The notes under the pieces were generated by a model that was given only the letters and a program-made list of their open reading frames with translations, did not search any database and had not been told where the DNA came from. A stretch of DNA of 64,000 bases from Pantoea sp. CCBC3-3-1 (lineage in GTDB: Bacteria > Pseudomonadota > Gammaproteobacteria > Enterobacterales > Enterobacteriaceae), in the NCBI RefSeq assembly GCF_007981265.1, contig NZ_CP034363.1, positions 4,402,001 through 4,466,000 on the forward strand, written 5' to 3'. Below, piece by piece: positions 8,390 through 20,165 of this stretch. Position numbers and translations under genes: made by a program. Every line of letters begins with the position of its first letter. Within the stretch, counting starts at the first letter, position 1.

Positions 8390-10675
8390 TTAAAAATGCG
8401 TATTCAGACTCATATAATAAGTACGGCCTGATTCATTGTAGGTATTCGCCCCTGCCCCATACATATACGCATTGGTGGTAGAGTTACCTGTGGTTTGCGC
8501 ATTGCCTTCGCGGAAATGACGCTTATCGAACAGGTTTTCGATACCCACAGTCACGCTGGCGTATTTATTCACGTCATACGTTCCGCTCAGACCCAGAATC
8601 GAATAAGGGCTGACCGTTGACTTCTCGGTGCCGCTAACCGATTCACCTTTGTAGTTATACTTCTTCGGCGTTTGACGGCCATACCAGGTGAAGGTGGTCT
8701 GCAACGACAGATCCTGTGTTGCCTGCCAGGCCAGCGTCGAGTTCAGCGTATACTGCGGGATAACCGACAGGCGATCGCCGGTGGTTTTGTTTTTGCTTTG
8801 CAGCATGTAGGTCAGGTTATTGTTCCAGGTAATGGCTTCCGTCACCGGGAAGTTAACCGTGCCTTCCAGCCCTTCGACTACCGCTTTTGGCACGTTTTCC
8901 CATTGGTAGATGTCCGCAGCGCCGGTAGTCGATGTTCCGGTTGGTACATAGCCCGATTCGATTTTGTTGCGGTAATCATTACGGAACCACGTCAGGCCTG
9001 CCTGATAGCCTTCATGCTTATACTCAATGCCCACTTCTTTGTTGATGCTGGTTTCGGCTTTCAGATCGTCGTTGCCCATCAGATAGCAGGCACCGGCGCT
9101 GTCAGCGCATCCCTGACCACGACTGTAAAGCACGTAGTTTGGGTTGGTTTGATACAGGCTTGGCGCTTTATAGGCGCGTGCGATACCCAGTTTCAGCGTG
9201 AAGTCGTCAGCCAGCGTCTGGGAAAGATTAAGTGATGGGCTCCAGTTATTGCCAACAATACTGTGATGATCAAAACGCAGACCGGGTGTCAGTATGGTAC
9301 TGTCGGTCAGTTCCATATTGTCTTCGGCAAACAGGGAGAAGATTTCTGCCGAGGAGTAAGGGCTGCGATTGGTGCTGCTTATACCATCAATCCCACCGCC
9401 GGACAGAGCCTGCGTATTGGAGGCGCCATCTTTCATCTTCTGCTGATTCCACTCGGTTCCCAGCGTCAGGGTCTGATTAACCAGCAATTCAATCGGAATA
9501 CTCACTTCGCTGTGCAGCAGGACATCGTTCAGCTCGATCGTCGAAAAGCCGCTGTCGGAGAAGATCCCTTCGGTGCCGCCCGCCAGCCCTTCATTCATGC
9601 GTGAGTTGCGCGTGTTTTCGTACTGCGCATAGCTGCGGGTACTGACGCCGTTATCCCATGCGCCGGTCCAGGTAACCGCATAATCCTGACGATAGAGTCG
9701 GTTGGTCTCATCGCCGTATTTGCTCTGCACCAGCGCGCTGGTGTTGGTATTTTGCGTATCACCCGCATAAAGGTTGCCCTGACGACTGTAGCCCGCACTG
9801 AATTCCAGATTCTGGTTGCGGGCAAATTCCCAGCGCAGCTTGCCATGAATATCTTTGTTTTCTACCCCTTCGCGACCGGCAGGCACGGTATCGGCGTAGC
9901 TGCCGGTTCTCAGCGACTGATGTCCCTGATTGATAAACTGCGCATCGGCCTGAGTTTTGCTGAGGTTGCCGTACAGCGTGAAGCTGACATCATCACCCAG
10001 CGGCCCGGTAAGCGAGAAGTTGGAACGCTTTGTGGAACCTTCTGACTTATGCTCAGGCATGTTCAGGTAGGTATCCCAGGAGCCATGCCACTCATTGCTG
10101 GTTTGCTTAGTAATGATGTTCACCACGCCGCCTGCCGCACCGTTGCCATAGCGCGCCGCCGCGGGTCCGCGAATGACTTCAATATGATCGACCATTTCTG
10201 GCGGCACCCAGTTGGTATCACCACGGGTATCGCGTTCGCCACGCCATCCAAGGCGTACCGAGTTACGGCTGGCGACTGGCATGCCGTCGATCAGGATCAG
10301 CGTATTTTCTGGCCCCATACCGCGAATGTCGATTTGACGGTTGTTGCCGCGTTGTCCACTGGTGGAGTTGCCGGTCAGGTTTACGCCTGGCATAGTACGA
10401 ATGATTTCGGAAAGGTCACGTGACGGAGGTCGTTTTTTGATTTCATCGGCAGTGATGGTTGAAACACCCGGCGCCTGAAGATTTTGCTGAGCCGCCGTTA
10501 CCACCATCGTCCCGCCTTCAGCGTCTACCTGTTCAGGAGAAACGGTGCTCTGAGTCGACGTTGAAACACCCTTTTCCGTGCTGTTTTCCGGTGCGGTTTC
10601 CGTGGCTGCCATCGCCGTTGTGACTATTCCCAGTTCCAGCAGGATAGCTAATGATAAACGTGATAATTTGTTCAA
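8390..10675 (-). CDS. fepA: TonB-dependent ferric-enterobactin receptor
   Basis: FepA is the outer-membrane receptor that takes up ferric enterobactin with TonB-ExbBD. The 761-residue protein has a signal peptide ending near AMA-ATET, a TonB box around MVVTA, the plug motifs LQAPGVSTITADEI and QIDIRGMGPENTLILIDG, and a barrel ending in a terminal Phe (SLNTHF). It is strikingly like E. coli FepA over its whole length. The start codon is TTG, nine bases after AGGGA, giving MNKLSR (compare MNKK in E. coli). No fepDGC, fes or ent genes are nearby; only fepB accompanies it. Regulation by Fur is likely. Confidence 0.94.
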   Translation of the reverse strand: MNKLSRLSLAILLELGIVTTAMAATETAPENSTEKGVSTSTQSTVSPEQVDAEGGTMVVTAAQQNLQAPGVSTITADEIKKRPPSRDLSEIIRTMPGVNLTGNSTSGQRGNNRQIDIRGMGPENTLILIDGMPVASRNSVRLGWRGERDTRGDTNWVPPEMVDHIEVIRGPAAARYGNGAAGGVVNIITKQTSNEWHGSWDTYLNMPEHKSEGSTKRSNFSLTGPLGDDVSFTLYGNLSKTQADAQFINQGHQSLRTGSYADTVPAGREGVENKDIHGKLRWEFARNQNLEFSAGYSRQGNLYAGDTQNTNTSALVQSKYGDETNRLYRQDYAVTWTGAWDNGVSTRSYAQYENTRNSRMNEGLAGGTEGIFSDSGFSTIELNDVLLHSEVSIPIELLVNQTLTLGTEWNQQKMKDGASNTQALSGGGIDGISSTNRSPYSSAEIFSLFAEDNMELTDSTILTPGLRFDHHSIVGNNWSPSLNLSQTLADDFTLKLGIARAYKAPSLYQTNPNYVLYSRGQGCADSAGACYLMGNDDLKAETSINKEVGIEYKHEGYQAGLTWFRNDYRNKIESGYVPTGTSTTGAADIYQWENVPKAVVEGLEGTVNFPVTEAITWNNNLTYMLQSKNKTTGDRLSVIPQYTLNSTLAWQATQDLSLQTTFTWYGRQTPKKYNYKGESVSGTEKSTVSPYSILGLSGTYDVNKYASVTVGIENLFDKRHFREGNAQTTGNSTTNAYMYGAGANTYNESGRTYYMSLNTHF

Positions 10676-10723
10676 AATTCATATTCCCTGAGATCGCCTC
10701 ACCAACGTTATCTGAGGCAAATT

Positions 10724-10791
10724 TGGATAACCAGACGGCATTAGGATCCGCCCCGCCAGCGTCCAGCAATAGAGATGGATAACCAGGCGGC
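10724..10791 (-). repeat. Two 16-bp direct repeats in the fepA leader
   Basis: TGGATAACCAGACGGC (10724-10739) and TGGATAACCAGGCGGC (10776-10791) differ at one base and are 52 bp apart. They lie between the Fur-like region and the fepA start, probably within the fepA 5' untranslated region. Function unknown. Confidence 0.6.
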
Positions 10792-10812
10792 AATACACTA
10801 TTGCAAACACAA

Positions 10813-10850
10813 ACAATTATCAATTCGATTATTCATCGCATTCTCATTTA
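10813..10850 (-). promoter_or_regulatory. Fur-like operator region upstream of fepA
   Basis: The minus strand has TGATAATTG and GAGAATGCGATGAATAATC, partial matches to the Fur site (GATAATGATAATCATTATC). The region lies about 140-175 bp before the fepA start. Individual matches are imperfect; the call rests on the cluster and on the gene it precedes. Confidence 0.4.
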
Positions 10851-10957
10851 ACTTCTTGTGTTATTGCGTAAACGATAAGAAAAATGGGCTGTTCAGGGCC
10901 AGCAATGAAAAGAGTAAATTTGTGAGCGGGTTCGCTTTAAAAGACGCAGAGGGAACA

Positions 10958-10985
10958 GACCAGCCTCACCGACATGAGGCTGGTC
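10958..10985 (-). terminator. Hairpin after fepB
   Basis: An 11-base perfect inverted repeat, GACCAGCCTCA / TGAGGCTGGTC, lies just past the fepB stop. The minus-strand sequence after it is only moderately T-rich (GTTCCCTCTGCG), so termination may be incomplete. Confidence 0.55.
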
Positions 10986-10991
10986 AGGCAG

Positions 10992-11960
10992 TTACTGTTT
11001 AGCAAATAGCTGTTCAAGCCGCGTCAGCAGGTTGCTGGCGCTATAATAATCAAGCCGGAAGGACTCATCCCCTAACGCATAAACCTGCTTATTTTTTACC
11101 GCCGGTGTTGCGGCAAGCAATGGCTCAGCCAGCAATGCAGCCTTACCCTCTTCCCCGGTAGCAAACATCATTACGGTGTTGCCCGTCAGTCCCGTCACCA
11201 GATTCTCTCCGCTTAGCGGAACGATATCTTTCCGTTTCATTCGCTGACTGGCTTTGATGCTTACCGCGGGAAGCTGTGCCAGGGTGAAGCCTAAGGATTC
11301 CAGCAATTTTCCCTGAGCAGACTCAGTGGTCCACAGATTCACTAACCGGCTATGGGCATTGAACACCAGCGCTGAAACCGGTTGTGGCGGCAGCACCAGC
11401 TTTGCTTTCACTTCTTTTTCGCGCTGAGCATACGTCTGGATCGACTTTTCAGCCTGTGCTTCATGGCCGGTTGCCTGCGCAAGAATACGTTCTACCTGTT
11501 GCCAGCTTTTATCATCGTAATTGACGACCAGCGTTGGAGCCATCGCCGAAAGACGCTCGTATATTGGCAGCGCAGAATCATTGCCTGTGGCGCTAACGAT
11601 GATCAAATCGGGGTTTTCCGCCGCAATCGCTTCAAGATTGGGTTCACCCGTATATAAACGTTTAACGCCTTTTTCCGTCGCCGTCTTGCCCCACTGACGG
11701 AAAAAACCCTGCTGGTCTGTAATCTTATGTCCCGGCATGGCTGCACCACTGGCAACGACCGGTGCCCCGATGGCAAGCAGCGAGCCCGTCAGCGTCACGC
11801 TGGTAGAGACAATGCGTTCAGGCTGATGGTTAATCACCAGCTCGCCATCCCGGTTAGGAATATGACGCGGCCAGCCTTGCTCGGCCTGAGCCTGAGTGAA
11901 GGGCACGACGGAAAAAGCAGAGAGTAACAGCGGAACGACTAGTCTGGCGAAACGTATCAT
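10992..11960 (-). CDS. fepB: Periplasmic ferric-enterobactin-binding protein
   Basis: FepB carries ferric enterobactin from FepA to the inner-membrane transporter FepDGC. The 322-residue protein has a signal peptide (about residues 1-27, ending AQA-EQGWPRH) and the type III binding-protein fold, with family stretches PERIVSTSVTLTGSLLAIGAP, split here as PERIVSTSVTL and SLLAIGAP, and NYDDKSWQ and NKQVYALGDESFRLDYYSA. I chose the ATG at 11960 (MIRFARLV) over longer open-frame starts because it gives a normal signal peptide. A Fur-like site lies 63-78 bp upstream. The transporter genes are not in this window. Confidence 0.93.
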   Translation of the reverse strand: MIRFARLVVPLLLSAFSVVPFTQAQAEQGWPRHIPNRDGELVINHQPERIVSTSVTLTGSLLAIGAPVVASGAAMPGHKITDQQGFFRQWGKTATEKGVKRLYTGEPNLEAIAAENPDLIIVSATGNDSALPIYERLSAMAPTLVVNYDDKSWQQVERILAQATGHEAQAEKSIQTYAQREKEVKAKLVLPPQPVSALVFNAHSRLVNLWTTESAQGKLLESLGFTLAQLPAVSIKASQRMKRKDIVPLSGENLVTGLTGNTVMMFATGEEGKAALLAEPLLAATPAVKNKQVYALGDESFRLDYYSASNLLTRLEQLFAKQ

Positions 11961-12022
11961 TGAGTCAGCTCTATTCAGCGAAACGAAGCAGCATACTGCC
12001 CCGATAAACATCCGGAACCGAA

Positions 12023-12041
12023 GATGATAATGATTATCTTT
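12023..12041 (-). promoter_or_regulatory. Fur box upstream of fepB
   Basis: GATGATAATGATTATCTTT contains GATAATGATTATC, a close match to the Fur consensus, about 65 bp before the fepB start. Fur with ferrous iron would repress fepB here. Confidence 0.65.
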
Positions 12042-12099
12042 GCTATTAGAAAGGGGATTTGCCGTGCGTCGGGGAAATGTGAACCATCTTCCAGCGTGA

Positions 12100-12133
12100 C
12101 GTAAAAGAAAAGGGACACAAATTTGTGTCCCTT
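12100..12133 (-). terminator. Terminator after obgE
   Basis: A perfect palindrome AAGGGACACAAA / TTTGTGTCCCTT lies immediately after the obgE stop. On the minus strand it is followed by TTCTTTTAC, a T-rich tail. Confidence 0.78.
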
Positions 12134-12139
12134 ACTGGC

Positions 12140-13566
<1,427 letters not shown>

Positions 13567-13597
13567 AAAAAGCCCCGCAATCATAGCGGGGCTTTTT
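13567..13597 (-). terminator. Terminator after rpmA
   Basis: AGCCCCGC / GCGGGGCT with a 7-base loop and T-runs on both sides forms a strong terminator downstream of rpmA. A second perfect hairpin (AGCGGTA/TACCGCT, 13612-13630) lies between it and the rpmA stop. Confidence 0.85.
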
Positions 13598-13646
13598 GAT
13601 TCGCTGCTAAAAGCGGTATCAGGTACCGCTTTCAGGCACGAAAACC

Positions 13647-13907
<261 letters not shown>

Positions 13908-13919
13908 TCAGATCTCCTC

Positions 13920-14231
13920 TTATGCGCTGATGCCAGTGATCTTCACGTCAGTGAACCACTGACGGTGACCCTGCTGCTTACGGTAATGCTTACGACGACG
14001 GAACTTAACGATCTTGATTTTGTCGCCGCGACCGTGCGCAATGATTTCTGCTTTGATCACGCCACCTGAAACTAAAGGCGCGCCAATAGTCACTTCTTCG
14101 CCGTTAGCAATCATCAGAACCTGGTCGAACTCAATAGTTTCGCCGGTTGCGATGTCCAGCTTTTCCAGGCGAACGGTCTGACCTTCGCTTACTCGGTGTT
14201 GTTTACCACCACTTTGGAAAACCGCGTACAT
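13920..14231 (-). CDS. rplU: 50S ribosomal protein L21
   Basis: L21 binds 23S rRNA. The 103 residues equal the E. coli length and end with the typical basic motif [18 protein letters not shown]. It is first in the rplU-rpmA operon and divergent from ispB, with both promoters in the 255-bp gap 14232-14486. Confidence 0.98.
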   Translation of the reverse strand: MYAVFQSGGKQHRVSEGQTVRLEKLDIATGETIEFDQVLMIANGEEVTIGAPLVSGGVIKAEIIAHGRGDKIKIVKFRRRKHYRKQQGHRQWFTDVKITGISA

Positions 14232-14486
14232 ATAAAACTCCGCTCTCGCGCTTGCCGTCTTGGTTTCAGGCTGCGCTATAAATATTCACAATAGGGCGCG
14301 AATTCTACGCAACTTCGCGGGGGAAGACAAGTGCCTGATGGCGGGTATTGCAGAAAAAAAACGCAAAGCACAGGCAAATGTTTCACAGTCGCAATTTTCA
14401 AGTACAATCTGTTATACATTACATGCCGCAGGCACGGGTAAAGACGCTTATCATAGCAGCATACTGAGCAATAGCTGAACAGACTG

Positions 14487-15458
14487 ATGAACTTAGAACA
14501 GATAAACGAACTCACCGCGCAGGACATGGCGGACGTCAATGCAACAATACTCGAACAGCTGAATTCCGAGGTTTCCCTTATCAATCAGCTGGGATATTAC
14601 ATCATTAGCGGTGGTGGCAAACGGATCCGCCCCATGATCGCCGTTCTGGCAGCGCGCGCGGTGAATTATTCAGGAAAACAACACGTTACTGTCGCAGCGC
14701 TGATAGAATTTATTCACACTGCGACCCTGCTGCACGATGATGTGGTTGATGAATCTGATATGCGCCGCGGTAAAGCCACCGCCAATGCCGCCTTTGGTAA
14801 CGCTGCCAGCGTGCTGGTCGGCGATTTTATCTATACGCGTGCGTTTCAGATGATGACCAGCCTTGGCTCGCTGCGCGTTCTGGCACTGATGTCGGAGGCC
14901 GTAAACGTCATTGCAGAAGGCGAAGTCCTACAGCTGATGAACTGTAATGACCCGGATATTACAGAAGAAAGCTACATGCGGGTGATTTACAGTAAAACAG
15001 CTCGCCTGTTTGAAGCTGCCGCTCAGTCTTCCGCAATTCTGGCCGATGCGTCGCCAGAACAGGAACGGGCGTTACAGGATTATGGCCGCTATATCGGCAC
15101 AGCTTTCCAGCTTATCGACGATCTTTTGGATTACAGCGCCGATGGCAAAACGCTGGGCAAAAACGTGGGTGATGACCTGAGCGAAGGTAAGCCGACGCTG
15201 CCCTTGCTGCACGCCATGCGTAACGGAACAGCTGAACAAGCCGCGATGATTCGTGAGGCTATTGAGCAAGGCAATGGTCGCCATTTACTTGATCCAGTTC
15301 TGGAAACCATGCGCCAATGCGGCTCGCTCGAATGGACACGTGAATCAGCAGAACGCGAAGCTGACAAAGCGATTGCCAGCCTTGCAGTACTGCCTGAATC
15401 GCCCTGGCGCAGCGCGCTTGAAGCGCTGGCGCATATGTCCGTTCAGCGGGAATTCTAA
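14487..15458 (+). CDS. ispB: Octaprenyl diphosphate synthase
   Basis: IspB makes the C40 side chain of ubiquinone and menaquinone. The 323-residue trans-prenyltransferase has the two Asp-rich motifs: LLHDDVVDESD (Asp84, Asp85, Asp88) and QLIDDLLDYSAD. GGKRIRP, which binds the pyrophosphate of isopentenyl diphosphate, is at residues 43-49. Length and position beside rplU match E. coli. Confidence 0.97.
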   Translation: MNLEQINELTAQDMADVNATILEQLNSEVSLINQLGYYIISGGGKRIRPMIAVLAARAVNYSGKQHVTVAALIEFIHTATLLHDDVVDESDMRRGKATANAAFGNAASVLVGDFIYTRAFQMMTSLGSLRVLALMSEAVNVIAEGEVLQLMNCNDPDITEESYMRVIYSKTARLFEAAAQSSAILADASPEQERALQDYGRYIGTAFQLIDDLLDYSADGKTLGKNVGDDLSEGKPTLPLLHAMRNGTAEQAAMIREAIEQGNGRHLLDPVLETMRQCGSLEWTRESAEREADKAIASLAVLPESPWRSALEALAHMSVQREF

Positions 15459-15467
15459 TCCAACCTG

Positions 15468-15490
15468 AAGCGCGGATTTCCGCGCTTTAT
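15468..15490 (+). terminator. Terminator after ispB
   Basis: AAGCGCGGA / TCCGCGCTT with a 2-base loop is followed by TATCTCT just after the ispB stop. The stem is strong but the T-tract is interrupted. Confidence 0.65.
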
Positions 15491-15625
15491 CTCTCCCTGT
15501 GTTTCTCCTTCTCCGCGCTTTTTATTTCGCTTTTTTCTGCCTTTTTTCAAATGTAACGCATCACAGCATTGCGTAACTTTTGCGAATTACCGCACAACTT
15601 ATAAATCCCATTAAGAAAGAATTGG

Positions 15626-15748
15626 AAAATTCTGGAATTTTATTGGTATATTTTACCGAGGGGAATAGTGGCTAACTCGTTATTTTTTTGAGAAACGGGT
15701 CAAGGCTCCACCGATAAACCCTGAGATGACTTCCAGAAAATTCTGGAA
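15626..15748 (+). promoter_or_regulatory. Palindrome and partial copy upstream of sfsB
   Basis: An 18-bp perfect palindrome TTCCAGAAAATTCTGGAA lies at 15731-15748, 29 bp before the sfsB start. Its right 12 bases (AAAATTCTGGAA) recur at 15626-15637. The gene that follows encodes a Ner-type DNA-binding protein, so an autoregulatory operator is a plausible reading. This is inference. Confidence 0.45.
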
Positions 15749-15777
15749 ATTGTTATGTGTACATGGAGAAGACACAC

Positions 15778-16038
15778 ATGGTAGATAAGAAAAAAGACTG
15801 GCATAACGCGGATATTATTGCAGGCTTACGAAAAAGAGGTACAACGCTTGCCGGATTATCACGCGAGGCGGGACTAAGCTCCTCGACGCTGGCAAACGCG
15901 CTGTTCAGATCCTGGCCGAAAGGCGAGTGGCTGATTGCTGATGCATTAATGACTCATCCATCAGAAATCTGGCCCAGCCGCTATTACGATCCCGTGACCA
16001 ACAAGCTGATCGATCGTAAAAAACTGATGCGATCATAA
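15778..16038 (+). CDS. sfsB: SfsB/Nlp, Ner-like DNA-binding regulator
   Basis: SfsB (Nlp) belongs to the Ner family of small phage-type winged/HTH DNA-binding proteins; in E. coli it influences maltose gene expression. The 86-residue protein has the family core DWHNADIIAGLRKRGTTLAG, the helix LSSSTLANAL and the ending IWPSRYYDP. The ATG at 15778 has GGAG nine bases upstream and is preferred over the upstream GTG in the same frame. The physiological role in this organism cannot be read from the sequence. Confidence 0.9.
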   Translation: MVDKKKDWHNADIIAGLRKRGTTLAGLSREAGLSSSTLANALFRSWPKGEWLIADALMTHPSEIWPSRYYDPVTNKLIDRKKLMRS

Positions 16039-16071
16039 GCCCTTTCCGGGTATCCCTGCCTTTTGGGATAG

Positions 16072-16105
16072 AAAAATGCCCCGCCGGCTTAGCGCTGACG
16101 GGGCA
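16072..16105 (-). terminator. Terminator after murA
   Basis: On the minus strand TGCCCCG / CGGGGCA encloses a GC-rich loop and is followed by TTTTTC. It ends the ibaG-murA transcript 58 bases after the murA stop and also lies after sfsB on the other strand. Confidence 0.82.
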
Positions 16106-16162
16106 GAGAAATGCTTTACCAGGGCGGCACGTAACCGTCCCTGTTATAAGCACTATGCGGCT

Positions 16163-17443
<1,281 letters not shown>

Positions 17444-17498
17444 TCAGACATACATTACTGCCTTTTCATCACGCACGGCGCGATGAGTTTGCAAGGCA

Positions 17499-17753
17499 TT
17501 AAAAACCGTTTAGCTTACGGTCGCGCGCCCATTCTTCCGGGGTATACGTTTTGATAGATACCGCGTGGATACGGTTATCGGCGATATAAGCCATCAGCGG
17601 TGCATAGACCGTCTGCTGTTTTTTCACGCGGCTCAGCTCACCAAACATTTCGCCGACAGCAATCACCTGAAAGTGGCTGCCGTCACCGGTCACATGAACT
17701 TCCTGCAGAGGTAACGCGCTCATCAGCACGGATTGAATTTCACTAGTTTCCAT
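17499..17753 (-). CDS. ibaG: BolA-family protein IbaG
   Basis: IbaG (YrbA) is a BolA-type protein that binds monothiol glutaredoxins/Fe-S clusters and is linked to acid stress. The 84-residue length equals E. coli, and the ending [12 protein letters not shown] and core [15 protein letters not shown] are family features. It follows the mla terminator and precedes murA. Confidence 0.95.
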   Translation of the reverse strand: METSEIQSVLMSALPLQEVHVTGDGSHFQVIAVGEMFGELSRVKKQQTVYAPLMAYIADNRIHAVSIKTYTPEEWARDRKLNGF

Positions 17754-17824
17754 GATGCTTCTAATATTCGTTGAGGATTAACAGGCACACATATTAGTGG
17801 AAAGTGACGCTATCTTAAACAAGC

Positions 17825-17857
17825 AAAAAGCCCCTGACGGAGCAGAGGCTTTTTTTA
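17825..17857 (-). terminator. Terminator after mlaB
   Basis: The AAAAAGCC...GGCTTTTTTT arrangement with an imperfect GC stem follows mlaB and gives a T-run on the minus strand. It separates the mla operon from ibaG-murA. Confidence 0.78.
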
Positions 17858-17878
17858 GATCGTCCGTGGGCAGATCGA

Positions 17879-18175
17879 TCAGCTGCCGGAGACGATGATC
17901 TGTTGCAGATTATAAAGTGCGATAAGCGAGCGCAGCTTATCGGTGATGCCGGTAAACTGCGGCGCTTTACCCTGTGCCAGCACGATTTGTCGTAGATGAA
18001 CCAGCAATGCCAGACCGGCGGAATCAACACGCTCCAGCGCGGAGACATCAATGGTATCAATCTGTTTCACGACCGTTTCGCGCTGCTGCCAGAGCGGCAG
18101 AAGCGTTTCCCGCTCCAGCTCTCCGGCAAGACGCAGTTGGTTCGCCTCTATGCGCCAGGTCAGTTGTTCGTTCAT
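17879..18175 (-). CDS. mlaB: MlaB, STAS-domain subunit of the Mla lipid transporter
   Basis: MlaB is the cytoplasmic STAS protein that binds MlaF and is needed for activity of the MlaFEDB complex. The 98-residue protein shows the STAS phosphosite region VSALERVDSAGLALLVHL. Its start codon overlaps the mlaC stop by one base (TAATG), a sign of translational coupling. It is the last gene before the operon terminator. Confidence 0.95.
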   Translation of the reverse strand: MNEQLTWRIEANQLRLAGELERETLLPLWQQRETVVKQIDTIDVSALERVDSAGLALLVHLRQIVLAQGKAPQFTGITDKLRSLIALYNLQQIIVSGS

Positions 18176-18810
18176 TACTGTTGCTTGTCCAGCGTGATTG
18201 GCTGATTTGCCGCACTTTGCAGTCGTTCGGTCAAGCCATCAATACCCTTTTGACGCAGAAGGCCAGCCCATTCATTTTGCTTGGTGCTGATCATGCTCAC
18301 GCCTTCGGCAATCATGTCATACGCCTGCCAGTCGCCGGTGCGGCTGTTTTTACGCCACTGGAAATCCAGGCGTACCGGTGGACGGCCATTCGGATCGATA
18401 ATCGAAACGCGGATAGCGATAATGCTGGCATCAGCATAAGGCTGTTCTGGCGCAATTTGATAGGTTTGCCCGTTGTAGAGCGCCAGCGCCTGACCATAGG
18501 CCTGAGCCAGGTAGTCGCCAAAAGCTTTGAAGTAAGCTTCACGCTGGGCAGGCGTTGCCTCTTTGTAGTAGCGTCCCAGCACTAAAGCGCCAGCGTATTT
18601 GATTTGCACATAAGGCAGTAACTCCTCACGCACGATTTGGCGCAGATAGTTGGGATCCTGCTTAATTTTAGGCTGCTCGCTTTTGAGGCGGGTAAAGGTT
18701 TTACCTGCAGCTTCATTCATTAGCTTATAAGGGTTCGTTTGATCTGCTGCTGCGTTGGCGGCTACCGGGGCAATAATCAGCATTGCCACCATCAGGAAAC
18801 GTTTAAACAT
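18175..18810 (-). CDS. mlaC: MlaC, periplasmic phospholipid-binding protein
   Basis: MlaC shuttles phospholipids between the outer-membrane MlaA-OmpC and the inner-membrane MlaFEDB. The 211-residue protein has a signal peptide ending ANA-ADQTNP and the Tol-Tol_Ttg2 family fold ([34 protein letters not shown]). It lies 18 bases after mlaD. Confidence 0.96.
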   Translation of the reverse strand: MFKRFLMVAMLIIAPVAANAAADQTNPYKLMNEAAGKTFTRLKSEQPKIKQDPNYLRQIVREELLPYVQIKYAGALVLGRYYKEATPAQREAYFKAFGDYLAQAYGQALALYNGQTYQIAPEQPYADASIIAIRVSIIDPNGRPPVRLDFQWRKNSRTGDWQAYDMIAEGVSMISTKQNEWAGLLRQKGIDGLTERLQSAANQPITLDKQQ

Positions 18811-18828
18811 GAGCTGTCCTCTTCTGAA

Positions 18829-19371
18829 TTATTCTTGAGCTGCCGGCGCGGGTTGCCCGTTTGCTTCCGGTGCCGCCGACGACGCGTTTTTATTGTCACT
18901 GCCATTGCCGCTCTTATACAAGAACTGGCCAATCAGGTCTTCCAGCACCATTGCCGATTTGGTGTCCTGAATGCTGCTGCCGTCTTTAAGCATAGCTGTT
19001 CCCATATCGGGATCGTCAAATCCGACGTTCAGCGCCAGGTATTGTTCACCCAATAAGCCTGACGTTCTTACCGCCAGCGAGCTGGTATCCGGCAACTGCG
19101 AATATTTATCTTCAATGTCCATCGATACGCGCGGCGAATAGCTTTTGTCATCAAGTTCAATATCCGTGACGCGGCCAATCACCACGCCGCCAATTTTCAC
19201 TGGCGAACCCGTTTTCAGACCGCCGATATTGTCGAAGGTGGCATACAACCGCCAGGTCGGCTCGCTACCGAGCGACTTAAGATCGGCGACCCGCAGGCAC
19301 AAAAACAGGGCCGCTGCGAGGGCCAACAGTAAAAATGCGCCTACCCAAATTTCGCTTTTTTTCGTTTGCAT
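18829..19371 (-). CDS. mlaD: MlaD, MCE-domain substrate-binding subunit
   Basis: MlaD is the periplasmic MCE-ring protein of the Mla transporter, anchored by one N-terminal helix (about residues 8-27). The 180-residue protein has the MCE signature YATFDNIGGLKTGSPVKIGG. The ATG at 19371 (MQTKKSE) is the family start. The C-terminal tail is rich in Ala, Asn and Gly and diverges from E. coli. mlaE ends four bases upstream. Confidence 0.96.
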   Translation of the reverse strand: MQTKKSEIWVGAFLLLALAAALFLCLRVADLKSLGSEPTWRLYATFDNIGGLKTGSPVKIGGVVIGRVTDIELDDKSYSPRVSMDIEDKYSQLPDTSSLAVRTSGLLGEQYLALNVGFDDPDMGTAMLKDGSSIQDTKSAMVLEDLIGQFLYKSGNGSDNKNASSAAPEANGQPAPAAQE

Positions 19372-19375
19372 TGAA

Positions 19376-20158
19376 TCAGTTCCCAAACATCAGTGCTGTC
19401 AGCACAAAATCTAAACCGAGTACCGCCAGAGAAGCATGTACCACAGTGCGCGTTGTTGCCCGGCTAATCCCTTCAGAAGTGGGAATAGCGTCATAACCGT
19501 TGAACAGCGCAATCCACGTCACGGTGAAGGCAAAAACAGCGCTTTTAATTACGCAGTTAACAATATCGGTGCGCACGTCAACGGCATTCTGCATTGCTGA
19601 CCAGAAAAATCCGCTGTCGATGCCTTTCCAGCTCACACCGACAATCGCGCCGCCCATAATGCCAACGGCGACGAATATCAGCGTCAGTAATGGCATGCTG
19701 ATAAAACCCGCCCAAAAGCGTGGCGAAATAATCCGCCGCAGCGGATCGACAGCCATCATCTCCATGCTGGAAAGCTGCTCGGTAGCTTTCATCAGGCCAA
19801 TTTCGGCAGTGAGTGCCGAGCCAGCGCGTCCCGCAAACAGCAGCGCGGTTACCACAGGCCCCAGCTCGCGCAGTAGCGATAGGGCCACCAGCATACCGAG
19901 ACTGCTGTCTGCGCCGTAAGTATTCAGTACCAGATAGCCTTGCAGCCCCAGCACCATTCCAATAAACAAACCGGAGACGACAATAATCAGCAATGACAGT
20001 ACGCCGATACTGTAGAGCTGTTTAATCACCAACGGCGCGTGTTTGCGAAAACGAGGTATGCCAATCAGCGCGTGAAAGAGCATCAGCCCGGCACGGCCAA
20101 ATGAGGCACAGGTATTAATTCCCTGACGCCCGACGGACGCCAGTGCACGTAAAAACAT
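19376..20158 (-). CDS. mlaE: MlaE, permease of the Mla ABC transporter
   Basis: MlaE is the inner-membrane permease of the MlaFEDB phospholipid transporter. The 260-residue protein has five or six hydrophobic segments and the strongly conserved [20 protein letters not shown], plus [19 protein letters not shown] near the end. Same length as E. coli MlaE, and eight bases from mlaF. Confidence 0.97.
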   Translation of the reverse strand: MFLRALASVGRQGINTCASFGRAGLMLFHALIGIPRFRKHAPLVIKQLYSIGVLSLLIIVVSGLFIGMVLGLQGYLVLNTYGADSSLGMLVALSLLRELGPVVTALLFAGRAGSALTAEIGLMKATEQLSSMEMMAVDPLRRIISPRFWAGFISMPLLTLIFVAVGIMGGAIVGVSWKGIDSGFFWSAMQNAVDVRTDIVNCVIKSAVFAFTVTWIALFNGYDAIPTSEGISRATTRTVVHASLAVLGLDFVLTALMFGN

Positions 20159-20165
20159 CAGTTGG

